Shown one piece after another: positions 1 to 5,903 of a stretch of 6,491 nucleotides of DNA. Numbering within the stretch: the first letter of the stretch is position 1; each line of letters opens with the position of its first letter. Under the pieces are notes generated by a model. It was not told the origin of the DNA. It was given only the letters and a program-made list of their open reading frames with translations, and made no database searches. The DNA lies in NCBI GenBank assembly GCA_002869425.1, contig PKSZ01000443.1, positions 1 through 6,491 of the forward strand, written 5' to 3'. Source of the stretch: Marinilabiliales bacterium. GTDB lineage: Bacteria > Bacteroidota > Bacteroidia > Bacteroidales > BM523. The translations under genes and the position numbers were made by a program.

Positions 1-72
1 AAATAAAGAAAAAGCGCTTGCTCCAATGATTAAGCCTAGTACAATGCTAATAAGTAAATGTTTCGTTCTCAT
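1..72 (-). CDS. N-terminus of an exported protein (partial, runs off left edge)
   Basis: The reverse strand has an ATG at 72 followed by 24 open codons to the window edge, reading MRTKHLLISIVLGLIIGASA then FSLF. This is a classic signal peptide or signal anchor: a basic n-region (Arg2, Lys4), about 14 hydrophobic residues and a possible Ala-Ser-Ala cleavage site near residue 20. The product is therefore probably exported or membrane-anchored, but the mature protein lies outside the window and its function cannot be named. The gene points the same way as lipA but is 188 bp away, with its own promoter-like sequences in between, so it is probably a separate transcription unit. The ORF is short and judged only on its signal-like composition. 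Confidence 0.6.
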   Translation of the reverse strand, partial: MRTKHLLISIVLGLIIGASAFSLF

Positions 73-168
73 AGTGTTATAGTTTGTAATCTATTCACAG
101 TAATCTCTGCATCACAAAATGCACAAGATATAAATATTTTGTATAATTTAAAAATATATTGCAACTCA

Positions 169-204
169 CAAATCTACATTTGTTAACAATATTAGGTAAC
201 AAAT
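169..204 (-). promoter_or_regulatory. Candidate promoter/operator with nested inverted repeats upstream of the left-edge gene
   Basis: On the minus strand TAGATTTG (176 to 169) matches the Bacteroidota -7 consensus TAnnTTTG exactly. A TTTG lies upstream at 203 to 200, but the 23-bp spacer is longer than the usual 19-21, so the -33 assignment is weak. The same stretch carries an 8-bp inverted repeat, ATTTGTTA (178-185) with TAACAAAT (197-204), a 10-bp palindrome TTGTTAACAA (180-189), and CAAAT / ATTTG arms (169-173 and 178-182). The predicted start would leave a leader of about 90 nt before the ATG at 72. Such symmetry could be an operator or an AT-rich hairpin. Only sequence pattern supports it. 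Confidence 0.3.
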
Positions 205-260
205 TACAGTCAATTATTTTAACTGCTATTGTTAATATCAACTAAGGTGTTAATTATAAG

Positions 261-1112
261 TCATTTGTTGCTTAGATGTTTTTCAGCATGATATGAGCTT
301 CTTACGAGTGGTGCGCTTTCTACAATGCTAAAACCAAGCTGCATTCCTGTTTTTTTGAACTCTTCAAATTCAGCAGGTGTAACATACCTGTCAACTGGCA
401 AATGATTTTTTGTGGGTTGAAGATATTGACCGATAGTAACTACTTTGCAACCAGTTGAAATGATGTCCTTAAGTGTTTTAATTACTTCTTCATTGGATTC
501 ACCAAGACCAACCATGATTCCGGTTTTTGCTCTGGAGTTTGTGTTTGTAAGAATTTCCAATACTTTCAAACTTATGTCGTATCTGGCTTTTATGCGAACT
601 TCTTTTGAAAGTCTTTCTACTGTTTCTAAATTATGACTAATAACTTCAGGTTCAGCTTTGGCAACTTTTTCAATAAGTTTTTTGCTTCCGTTAAAGTCGG
701 GGATAAGCGATTCTATCGTAGTATTGGGATTTACTTCCTTGATTTTTTTAATGGTGTTATACCAGTGGACTGCACCTCCATCTTCCAGATCATCTCGATC
801 AACAGAAGTAATAACGCAGTGCTTCAGGTTCATTAGTTTTACACTCCTTGCAACTTTTCCTGGTTCCTGCTCATCGGGAGGAAGTGGTTTTCCTGTTTTA
901 ACAGCACAAAATCTGCAGGATCGAGTACATATATCACCCAGAATCATAAATGTTGCAGTTCCTTCACCCCAACATTCACCAAGATTAGGACAATTTCCAC
1001 TTTGACAGATTGTATGTAAATTATGCTTTTTTACTATATCCATAACATCGGCATACCTTTTTCCTGTGGGAAGTTTTATTTTCAACCAATCAGGTTTTCT
1101 CTCTCTGCTCAT
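261..1112 (-). CDS. lipA: Lipoyl synthase LipA (radical SAM)
   Basis: Lipoyl synthase inserts two sulfur atoms at C6 and C8 of protein-bound octanoyl groups, making the lipoyl cofactor of pyruvate and 2-oxoglutarate dehydrogenases and the glycine cleavage H protein; it acts in the cytoplasm. Both cluster motifs are visible. The auxiliary [4Fe-4S] cysteines are Cys36, Cys41 and Cys47 (CQSGNCPNLGEC), and the radical-SAM cysteines are Cys62, Cys66 and Cys69 (CTRSCRFC). The C-terminal RSSYHAE at about 271-277 contains the serine that ligates the auxiliary cluster in characterised LipA. The length of 283 aa is normal, and the N-terminal KPDWLKIKLP matches where family members begin. The ATG overlaps the stop of the upstream barrel gene as ATGA, so translation is probably coupled. 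No lipB lies in the window. There is no clear terminator downstream of 261. The gene looks intact. Confidence 0.97.
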   Translation of the reverse strand: MSRERKPDWLKIKLPTGKRYADVMDIVKKHNLHTICQSGNCPNLGECWGEGTATFMILGDICTRSCRFCAVKTGKPLPPDEQEPGKVARSVKLMNLKHCVITSVDRDDLEDGGAVHWYNTIKKIKEVNPNTTIESLIPDFNGSKKLIEKVAKAEPEVISHNLETVERLSKEVRIKARYDISLKVLEILTNTNSRAKTGIMVGLGESNEEVIKTLKDIISTGCKVVTIGQYLQPTKNHLPVDRYVTPAEFEEFKKTGMQLGFSIVESAPLVRSSYHAEKHLSNK

Positions 1113-1876
1113 TCCGTATACAATTTATTACTCGTATCTTTTATTCTTGGACTAAATAATCTTCCAAATCTATAGGATAGAAATAGTGTGGCAAAGTAAT
1201 AGTTGTTGTTTTCAATTGCCATAATTTGAATTTCATTTAGGAAAATATCACCCCTGGCACCGCACTCCAATGCATTGATAACTTTGCTTGTTTTACTATA
1301 TTCAAAACTAAAACCAATTTCAGCATGAATTCCGGGTGTTATTGTTGTTTCACTTACTCCTTCAGAAAAGGGAGCTTTTCCTTGAATATCCCAGGTTGTA
1401 TGATGTTGTGCAGGGTCAAATTTTTTATTTACAGTCAGGTCGTTTTCTTTTACCTCATAATAAATAGGCTTGAGTATGCAGGCTGATAATCCTCCTGAAT
1501 AGAAATATCGTATTGCAACACTTCCTTTGTCAAATTTGCTGAACATTTCCTTTTGACGACCAATGGATGCCCTTAGGTTAATGCAATGGTTTAGTTTTCC
1601 AAAAACATAGCTTTGACTTTGATTTTGCTGATTGTGGGATTTTATTTCTTTTGGATGTTTTATGTAATTGATACCTCCAATGATGAGTCTTTTTCTAAAA
1701 CCATCAATTCGTTTGCCATATCTGAAGTCAGATCCAAATCCATTGGAGTTTAAATTAAATCCAATAGAGCGCTCATTCTGGATGAAAATACCATCATCCT
1801 TTTCGATTTCTCCCTGAGCCCAGGATAAAATTGAGAAATGAACCAAAATAATAATTGCTACAATTCGCGCAGTCAT
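1109..1876 (-). CDS. Putative outer-membrane beta-barrel protein of unknown function, upstream of lipA
   Basis: The 255-residue product starts with a signal peptide: a short n-region with Arg4, hydrophobic residues 5-19, and likely cleavage after SWA at about residue 20, before Gln. The mature part has alternating-polarity strands rich in Gly and aromatics, for example SIGFNLNSNGFGSDFRYGKR (37-56) and a final strand YYFATLFLSYRFGRLF (226-241). This fits a small outer-membrane beta-barrel. It resembles, from memory, a Bacteroidota family of uncharacterised barrel proteins with conserved FRYGK, KHPKE, VFGK and LKP-YY segments; I cannot assign a function. The gene ends in a 4-bp ATGA overlap with lipA, so the two are almost certainly co-transcribed, although no biochemical link is evident. 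The ATG at 1876 lies 4 bp after a consensus -7 box. That suggests a leaderless message, or else that the true promoter lies elsewhere. Confidence 0.8.
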   Translation of the reverse strand: MTARIVAIIILVHFSILSWAQGEIEKDDGIFIQNERSIGFNLNSNGFGSDFRYGKRIDGFRKRLIIGGINYIKHPKEIKSHNQQNQSQSYVFGKLNHCINLRASIGRQKEMFSKFDKGSVAIRYFYSGGLSACILKPIYYEVKENDLTVNKKFDPAQHHTTWDIQGKAPFSEGVSETTITPGIHAEIGFSFEYSKTSKVINALECGARGDIFLNEIQIMAIENNNYYFATLFLSYRFGRLFSPRIKDTSNKLYTE

Positions 1877-1880
1877 GCAA

Positions 1881-1910
1881 CAAATGTAGTAATTATTAAA
1901 AATCCTGAAA
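1881..1910 (-). promoter_or_regulatory. Candidate promoter of the barrel protein-lipA operon
   Basis: On the minus strand TACATTTG (1888 to 1881) is an exact TAnnTTTG -7 box. An imperfect -33 element TTTC (1910 to 1907) precedes it with an 18-bp spacer. A start 4-6 nt after the box would fall at or next to the A of the ATG at 1876, which predicts a leaderless or nearly leaderless transcript. The -33 match and spacing are weak, so this is a pattern-based guess. Confidence 0.4.
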
Positions 1911-1969
1911 AGTAATATAAAACTTATTGAAGGAAGTATTTAAATAATCAGTACAGTTGAATAGAACAA

Positions 1970-2098
1970 CTATACGCTCTGTTCTTGCTGGTTTTGTTCA
2001 ATCTTTCCGTAAGCAGGGCATTTTTCATGCGTTTTACATGATGTAAAAACAACACCCATCACAACAACAACTGCAAAAATAACTAAGAACTTTTTCAT
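1970..2098 (-). CDS. Small (42-aa) lipoprotein with CPAYG motif
   Basis: The minus strand carries an ATG at 2098 and a TAG at 1970-1972, encoding 42 residues. Residues 1-20 (MKKFLVIFAVVVVMGVVFTS) are a lipoprotein signal peptide with two lysines and a hydrophobic core. Cys21 follows Phe-Thr-Ser, a relaxed lipobox typical of Bacteroidota. The mature peptide would be only 22 residues: CKTHEKCPAYGK followed by a Gln/Glu-rich tail. The second cysteine (Cys27) in CPAYG recalls small Bacteroidota lipoproteins with a C-x5-CPAY/CDAY pattern that I know only as uncharacterised. Processing would leave a lipid-anchored peptide in the inner or outer membrane. It has its own good promoter and stands alone between two transcription units. 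No function can be named. Coding status rests on the signal peptide, the lipobox and the promoter. Confidence 0.8.
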   Translation of the reverse strand: MKKFLVIFAVVVVMGVVFTSCKTHEKCPAYGKIEQNQQEQSV

Positions 2099-2130
2099 AT
2101 CAGTTTCTTTCGTGTTTATTCTATAACTTC

Positions 2131-2162
2131 CAAAAATACTTCTTTTACATCAATGCTGCAAA
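2131..2162 (-). promoter_or_regulatory. Consensus Bacteroidota promoter for the small lipoprotein
   Basis: On the minus strand TTTG (2162 to 2159) and TATTTTTG (2138 to 2131) are separated by exactly 20 bp. Both match the Bacteroidota -33 (TTTG) and -7 (TAnnTTTG) consensus, and the spacing lies in the usual 19-21 range. The start would fall near 2126, giving a leader of about 28 nt before the ATG at 2098. This is the cleanest promoter in the window and supports the small ORF being a real gene. Confidence 0.6.
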
Positions 2163-2259
2163 AGAATAGATCGTTTTTTTACAGATTAACAAAAAATTAA
2201 CATTAAGCTTAAGGAAATGAATGTAAATGCAATTATGAGGGTTTTAAACATATTTGAAT

Positions 2260-2292
2260 ATTGTGTAATATGCAAGCGAATTATTATAATTG
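2260..2292 (+). promoter_or_regulatory. Candidate promoter of the nitroreductase-Omp85 operon
   Basis: ATTG (2260-2263) and TATAATTG (2285-2292) are separated by 21 bp and each differs by one base from the Bacteroidota -33 and -7 consensus. The predicted start near 2297 gives a leader of about 23 nt before the ATG at 2320. The element lies in the 221-bp divergent region shared with the lipoprotein gene, which otherwise shows only AT-rich sequence and a TTAAGCTTAA palindrome (2203-2212). Confidence 0.3.
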
Positions 2293-2319
2293 TTGTATGT
2301 AATTAATAAAACAGTAGTT

Positions 2320-3072
2320 ATGCTAGAAACAATCTTAAATCACAGATCTATAAGGAAATATAAGAATACAAGTATTAATGATAACATTCTAAATAAGGTT
2401 CTTGATGCAGCAGTTCGGGCTTCCACAACAGGTAATATGCAGGTTTATTCTATTGTTGTAACGAAAGATACTGAAATAAAAAATAAATTGTGGGAATGCC
2501 ACTTTAAACAGGATATGGTAAAGCAGGCTCCGGTTGTTTTGACTTTCTGTGCAGACTTTAATCGATTCAATAAGTGGTGTGAGCAAAGAAAAGCAGTTCC
2601 AGGATACGATAATTTCCTTTCATTTTATACAGCAAGTATCGATGCATTGCTGGCAGCTCAGAATGCAACGTTGGCAGCTGAAGATTTTGGTTTAGGGGTG
2701 TGTTACCTGGGAACAACTACATATATGGCTGAAAAAATATCTGAGACACTGGACTTACCAGCTCATGTAGTTCCTGTTACAACTTTGGTCGTTGGTTATC
2801 CTAATGAGAAGCCTGGGCTAACAGATCGTTTGCCAGTAGAAGGTGTAGTTCATGCTGAAAAGTATAAAGATTACAGCCAACAGGATATCGATAATATATA
2901 TAAAGAAAAGGAATCTCTTGAGTTTACGCAGGAACTGATTAAAGAAAATAATACAGAGACTTTGGCTCAGATTTTTACGGATAAAAGATATATAAAAAAG
3001 GACAATATTGCATTTTCAAAATCGTTCTTAGAATTCATACAGAACAAAGGCTTCATGAATCACGAAGATTAG
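2320..3072 (+). CDS. NfsA-like nitroreductase family protein (FMN, NAD(P)H)
   Basis: This is a 250-residue flavin-dependent oxidoreductase of the nitroreductase superfamily. Such enzymes use NAD(P)H and FMN to reduce nitro compounds, quinones or flavins in the cytoplasm. The FMN-phosphate-binding HRSIRKY stands at residues 8-14, and STTGNMQVYSIVV (about 35-47) and EDFGLGVCYLGTTTY (about 127-141) follow in the order expected. The segment VGYPNEKP...RLPVEGVVHAEKY is typical of the NfsA/Frp branch, as is the total length near 240-250 aa, with a C-terminal extension of helices. I chose the ATG at 2320 because the family begins just before HRSIR; an upstream TTG at 2290 would add ten unconserved residues. 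No Shine-Dalgarno sequence is visible. The physiological substrate cannot be inferred. An Omp85 gene follows within 20 bp. Confidence 0.9.
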   Translation: MLETILNHRSIRKYKNTSINDNILNKVLDAAVRASTTGNMQVYSIVVTKDTEIKNKLWECHFKQDMVKQAPVVLTFCADFNRFNKWCEQRKAVPGYDNFLSFYTASIDALLAAQNATLAAEDFGLGVCYLGTTTYMAEKISETLDLPAHVVPVTTLVVGYPNEKPGLTDRLPVEGVVHAEKYKDYSQQDIDNIYKEKESLEFTQELIKENNTETLAQIFTDKRYIKKDNIAFSKSFLEFIQNKGFMNHED

Positions 3073-3092
3073 AATATGTGAATTATTGTTAT

Positions 3093-4823
3093 ATGCTGGG
3101 TAGAACAGTACTGATCATCCTGTGCCTGATACAGGCAAATTCTTTGTTTGGTCAGCAGAATCTATATTTTCTTAAGTATTTTGACTCCAGTGGGGAATTG
3201 GTTTCTACTGAGAAATTATTGAAAGTAGATTCACTGCTTATTCACAAGAAAGTAAATGAAAGATTAAACGATCTATATAAAGAAGGCTATCTGACAGCAA
3301 ATGGAGAATTGCAATTTAGAGGAGATACAATTCGGGTATCATTAGAAAAGGGACCAAGATTTAAACTTGGTCGTTTAAATGTAGAAGATGTTGATAGCTA
3401 TGTTGTTGAAGAGGTGTTTGGCAAGCAGGGAATCTGGCCTGTAAATGGATGGTTGCTCTATGGACAGTTACTTGATAATTTGGAGAGTTTGCTTAGATTT
3501 TATGAAAACCATGGATATCCTTTTGCTGAGTTTTGGTTTGATGATTTTGAGAATAAGGATGATACTGTAAATGCAACACTTAAGGTAAACTTACATCAGC
3601 ATTTTACGATTGATACCATACTGTTTGATCGGGATTTTAAGATTGGAGATAAATATTTATCCCGGTATTATGGATTGTATAAAGGAATGCAATATGATGA
3701 ATCCAAGATAGAGGACAGTCGGGGATTGTCTAATGAATCACTTTTTATATCTCAGAATAAAGAAACGGAGTTGTATTTTTATGATAGTCTGGTCAAAATT
3801 CATCTTGATCTGGATGAAAGAAAATCTAATCAACTGAATGGAATACTTGGCGTTTTGCCAAACAATAGGGTGATAGGAAAACTTTTGCTAACGGGAGATG
3901 TTAAATTATATCTTGTGAATTCATTGGGACAGGCTGAAAGTTTTTTATTTGAATGGCAAAAGCATGAAGCTTTGAGTCAAAAAATGAACTTTCAATACAT
4001 ATTTCCATATATCATCGGTTCTCAGTTTGGTCAGCAATTGGAGTTTAATTTATACAAAAAGGATACAACTTACATTAACATTCATACCAATGTGTCGGGT
4101 AATTACTATATGAGAGGCAATGATTATATAAAGGCATATGTTGATTATAGTACATCATTTTTGCTTTCTGAGAGCGGATTTGAAAATATTAGTGCTTTGC
4201 CATCATATGCAGATTATAATTCCTTTATATATGGAGTTGGTTATGCAGTCGAGAAAACAGATTATAAAATTAACCCATCAAAAGGCTACAAAGTATTTGC
4301 TGAGGCCGGACTAGGAAGGAAGGAAATTGAACAGAATTCTGCAATCCCTGAATCTTTATATGAAGATGTGCAACTTGTTAGTATTCAGAAACGGGCAGAA
4401 ATTAATGCATCATTGTATATCCCGCTTTTTAGCCGATGGAGTGTGCATATTTCAAATTATTCATCATGGATTGGAAATGAATATTTGTTTGAGAATGAAT
4501 TGCACAGGATTGGAGGAATGGGCAGTTTAAGAGGATTTGATGAGGAGTCTATATATGCATCATCCTTTTCTATAAGCAGCGTTGAAATGAGATTTTTATT
4601 TGATCGGAATTCAGCGATTTATGCTTTCTTTGATCAGGCTTGGTATGAGAAAAAGACATTCGATTCATATTCAAATGATCTACCTTTTGGTTTTGGTGTG
4701 GGGATGAATATGAGCACAAAAGTTGGTGTATTTAGTATTAATTATGCATTGGGAAGTCAAAAAGGAAATCCTGTTCAGGTAAATGGTGCTAAAATTCATT
4801 TTGGCTATTTATCAAGGTTTTAA
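3093..4823 (+). CDS. TamA/BamA-type Omp85 outer-membrane protein with POTRA-like domains
   Basis: The product is a 576-residue Omp85-superfamily protein, close to TamA in size. Family members insert or translocate proteins at the outer membrane. A signal peptide occupies residues 1-20, with probable cleavage at LFG/QQ. About 230 periplasmic residues follow that look like two or three degenerate POTRA repeats, including GRLNVEDVD (93-101) and a LLRFYENHGYPFAEF stretch (133-147), the helix-then-'GYP/GYA' pattern of POTRA domains. A barrel of about 330 residues ends the protein. The Omp85 hallmark is clear: GSLRGFDE, with Arg480-Gly481-Phe482, the lumen-loop (V/L)RG(F/Y) motif. The C-terminus ends in aromatic Phe (LSRF), as barrel signals do. 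A GTG at 3078 could add five residues; I prefer the ATG because it gives a cleaner signal peptide. It lies 20 bp after the nitroreductase stop and is probably co-transcribed. Its client is unknown; it is not the main BamA (too short). Confidence 0.85.
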   Translation: MLGRTVLIILCLIQANSLFGQQNLYFLKYFDSSGELVSTEKLLKVDSLLIHKKVNERLNDLYKEGYLTANGELQFRGDTIRVSLEKGPRFKLGRLNVEDVDSYVVEEVFGKQGIWPVNGWLLYGQLLDNLESLLRFYENHGYPFAEFWFDDFENKDDTVNATLKVNLHQHFTIDTILFDRDFKIGDKYLSRYYGLYKGMQYDESKIEDSRGLSNESLFISQNKETELYFYDSLVKIHLDLDERKSNQLNGILGVLPNNRVIGKLLLTGDVKLYLVNSLGQAESFLFEWQKHEALSQKMNFQYIFPYIIGSQFGQQLEFNLYKKDTTYINIHTNVSGNYYMRGNDYIKAYVDYSTSFLLSESGFENISALPSYADYNSFIYGVGYAVEKTDYKINPSKGYKVFAEAGLGRKEIEQNSAIPESLYEDVQLVSIQKRAEINASLYIPLFSRWSVHISNYSSWIGNEYLFENELHRIGGMGSLRGFDEESIYASSFSISSVEMRFLFDRNSAIYAFFDQAWYEKKTFDSYSNDLPFGFGVGMNMSTKVGVFSINYALGSQKGNPVQVNGAKIHFGYLSRF

Positions 4824-4846
4824 CATATATTACGAGTTTGGTTGAT

Positions 4847-4878
4847 ATTGCAATTCTGTTTATCTTTTTGTACTTTTA
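4847..4878 (+). promoter_or_regulatory. Candidate promoter of the short T9SS-sorted protein
   Basis: ATTG (4847-4850) and TACTTTTA (4871-4878) have an exact 20-bp spacer; each is one mismatch from the Bacteroidota -33/-7 consensus. A start near 4883 gives a leader of about 10 nt before the ATG at 4894. The -7 box lies within a perfect inverted repeat (4865-4884). Confidence 0.35.
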
Positions 4879-4884
4879 CAAAAA
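4865..4884. repeat. Perfect 8-bp inverted repeat (possible hairpin terminator or operator)
   Basis: TTTTTGTA (4865-4872) and TACAAAAA (4877-4884) are exact reverse complements around a 4-nt CTTT loop. The stem is AT-rich with two G-C-type pairs at most, and sits 41 bp after the Omp85 stop and 9 bp before the next ATG. It could be a weak terminator for the Omp85 operon or an operator over the promoter that it overlaps. There is no U-tract beyond the stem on the plus strand beyond the arm itself, so a terminator role is uncertain. Confidence 0.3.
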
Positions 4885-4893
4885 ATATCGTTC

Positions 4894-5388
4894 ATGAAGC
4901 TTTTATACATTATAATATTTTTCGTATTCTCAATAACTTCTTTTGCTCAGTCAGTTAGCCCGGAAGTAGTATCAACAGCTGGTGATTTTTATTCAAATTC
5001 TGAATTGAGTTTGAGCTGGACGCTTGGTGAAATTGCTACTGAAACATACGAGAATGGCGTAGTTGTAACTCAAGGGTTTCAACAGCCTTCATATTCAATA
5101 GTAACAGATATAGAGCAAGTGTCATCTATATTTAATGTGAAGGTGTTTCCAAATCCTGCCACAGAATATGCCTATATTGAAATTCAGCATCAGGGTGAAC
5201 TTAATTCCTTTACTGTTAGAATATACGATATTTTAGGTAAAGAAGTGGATGCCAAAACAGAATGGCAGTCTTTTGACAATATATCAAAAGTAAAGGTTGA
5301 TTTATCATCACTTTCAGCCAATATCTATCTTTTGAGAGTTGAGAAAAGCTCCAAAGCGGTTGGAACATACCGTCTTATAAAAAAATAA
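4894..5388 (+). CDS. Short secreted protein with T9SS type A C-terminal sorting domain
   Basis: The 164-residue protein has a signal peptide at 1-19 (ends SITSFAQ), a linker domain of about 60 residues, and a type A T9SS sorting domain from about 80 to the end. The sorting domain shows VFPNPATEYAYIE (84-96), VRIYDILGKEV (108-118), VDLSSLSANIYLLRVE (135-150) and a terminal basic GTYRLIKK. These are the hallmarks of proteins exported by the PorK-PorP machinery and anchored or released at the cell surface. The N-terminal segment has a SWTLGE-x-ATET...VVTQGFQQP pattern that recurs at the N-terminal side of the CTD in Bacteroidota T9SS proteins. Nothing enzymatic is visible, so the cargo is minimal; a structural or adhesive role is possible but not shown. 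The gene is complete and ends 2 bp from the convergent methyltransferase gene. Confidence 0.9.
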   Translation: MKLLYIIIFFVFSITSFAQSVSPEVVSTAGDFYSNSELSLSWTLGEIATETYENGVVVTQGFQQPSYSIVTDIEQVSSIFNVKVFPNPATEYAYIEIQHQGELNSFTVRIYDILGKEVDAKTEWQSFDNISKVKVDLSSLSANIYLLRVEKSSKAVGTYRLIKK

Positions 5389-5390
5389 GT

Positions 5391-5885
5391 TTAAATCTTT
5401 CGAAGAACCATAATTCCATCTCTAATGGGAAGTAGTACATTCTGTACCCTTTTATCATTATGGACGTATTCATTAAAATTCAATATTCCTTTTGTAAAAT
5501 AATCGTTGGATGCAATGTCTTCTTGAATCACTTTTCCGCTCCACAACACATTATCAGCAAGGATGAACCCACCTTTCTTAACCTTTGGAAGTATTATTTC
5601 AAAATAATCAATGTATTCGTTTTTTTCTGCATCCATGAAAACCAGATCAAATTCTACTGAAAGTGTAGGAATAATTTTCTGGGCACTTCCAATATGCAAT
5701 TTTATCTTTTCGTCTGTTCCGGATTTCTTTATGTAATGTCGGATAAAATCCTCCAGTTCGTCGTTAACTTCAATAGTGTGTATATGGGCATTTTCTTCTA
5801 ATGCCAGTGCCATGCAGATTGCAGAATAACCAGTAAACGTACCTATTTCAAGTATGTTTTTGGGTTTGATCATATGTACAAACAT
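5391..5885 (-). CDS. Surviving methyltransferase core ORF (164 aa) downstream of the nonsense codon
   Basis: If translation restarts at the ATG at 5885, 15 nt after the TAA codon, the product has 164 residues and starts at MFVHMIKPKN. It keeps the SAM-binding GTFTGYSA motif and the metal-binding residues of DAEK and DN. It lacks the first 50 residues, the N-terminal helices and the SGHLQG turn, which in this family line the active site and the dimer interface. It may therefore be unstable or inactive. An automatic annotation would probably report this ORF as the gene. The full-length frame is the better reading of its origin. Confidence 0.5.
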   Translation of the reverse strand: MFVHMIKPKNILEIGTFTGYSAICMALALEENAHIHTIEVNDELEDFIRHYIKKSGTDEKIKLHIGSAQKIIPTLSVEFDLVFMDAEKNEYIDYFEIILPKVKKGGFILADNVLWSGKVIQEDIASNDYFTKGILNFNEYVHNDKRVQNVLLPIRDGIMVLRKI

Positions 5886-5900
5886 TTCAAGGCTTTTACC

Positions 5901-5903
5901 TTA
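5901..5903 (-). other. In-frame TAA codon interrupting the O-methyltransferase frame
   Basis: The plus strand reads TTA here (minus TAA) in the frame that runs from the ATG at 6035 to the stop at 5391; no other in-frame stop is present. The minus-strand context is CACTTG-TAA-GGTAAA. A single base at 5903 (A to G on the plus strand) restores CAA, coding Gln. No indel is needed. Confidence 0.9.

Noticed and set aside
445..1005. Plus-strand ORFs of 63, 67 and 115 codons inside lipA
   Set aside because: They are antisense to a strongly conserved enzyme gene and lack protein-like features.
1963..1985. AGAACA / TGTTCT inverted repeat across the lipoprotein stop codon as a terminator
   Set aside because: The 6-bp stem has an 11-nt loop and no U-tract downstream on the minus strand, so it is too weak to call.
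2217..2306. A 29-codon plus-strand ORF starting after AAGGAAATG in the lipoprotein-nitroreductase intergenic region
   Set aside because: Its sequence has no signal peptide, motif or recognisable composition, and it overlaps the candidate nitroreductase promoter. It looks like chance in AT-rich DNA.
2290..2319. Upstream TTG start for the nitroreductase gene
   Set aside because: The extra ten residues (LYVINKTVV plus the start) precede the conserved HRSIRKY start of the family and overlap the candidate -7 box; the ATG at 2320 fits better.
3078..3092. GTG start of the Omp85 gene five residues upstream of the chosen ATG
   Set aside because: It adds NYCY before the signal peptide without improving it; the ATG at 3093 gives a typical export signal. 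It remains possible.
4327..4530. 67-codon plus-strand ORF inside the Omp85 gene
   Set aside because: It is an alternative frame of the barrel region that encodes the RGF motif; there is no independent evidence.
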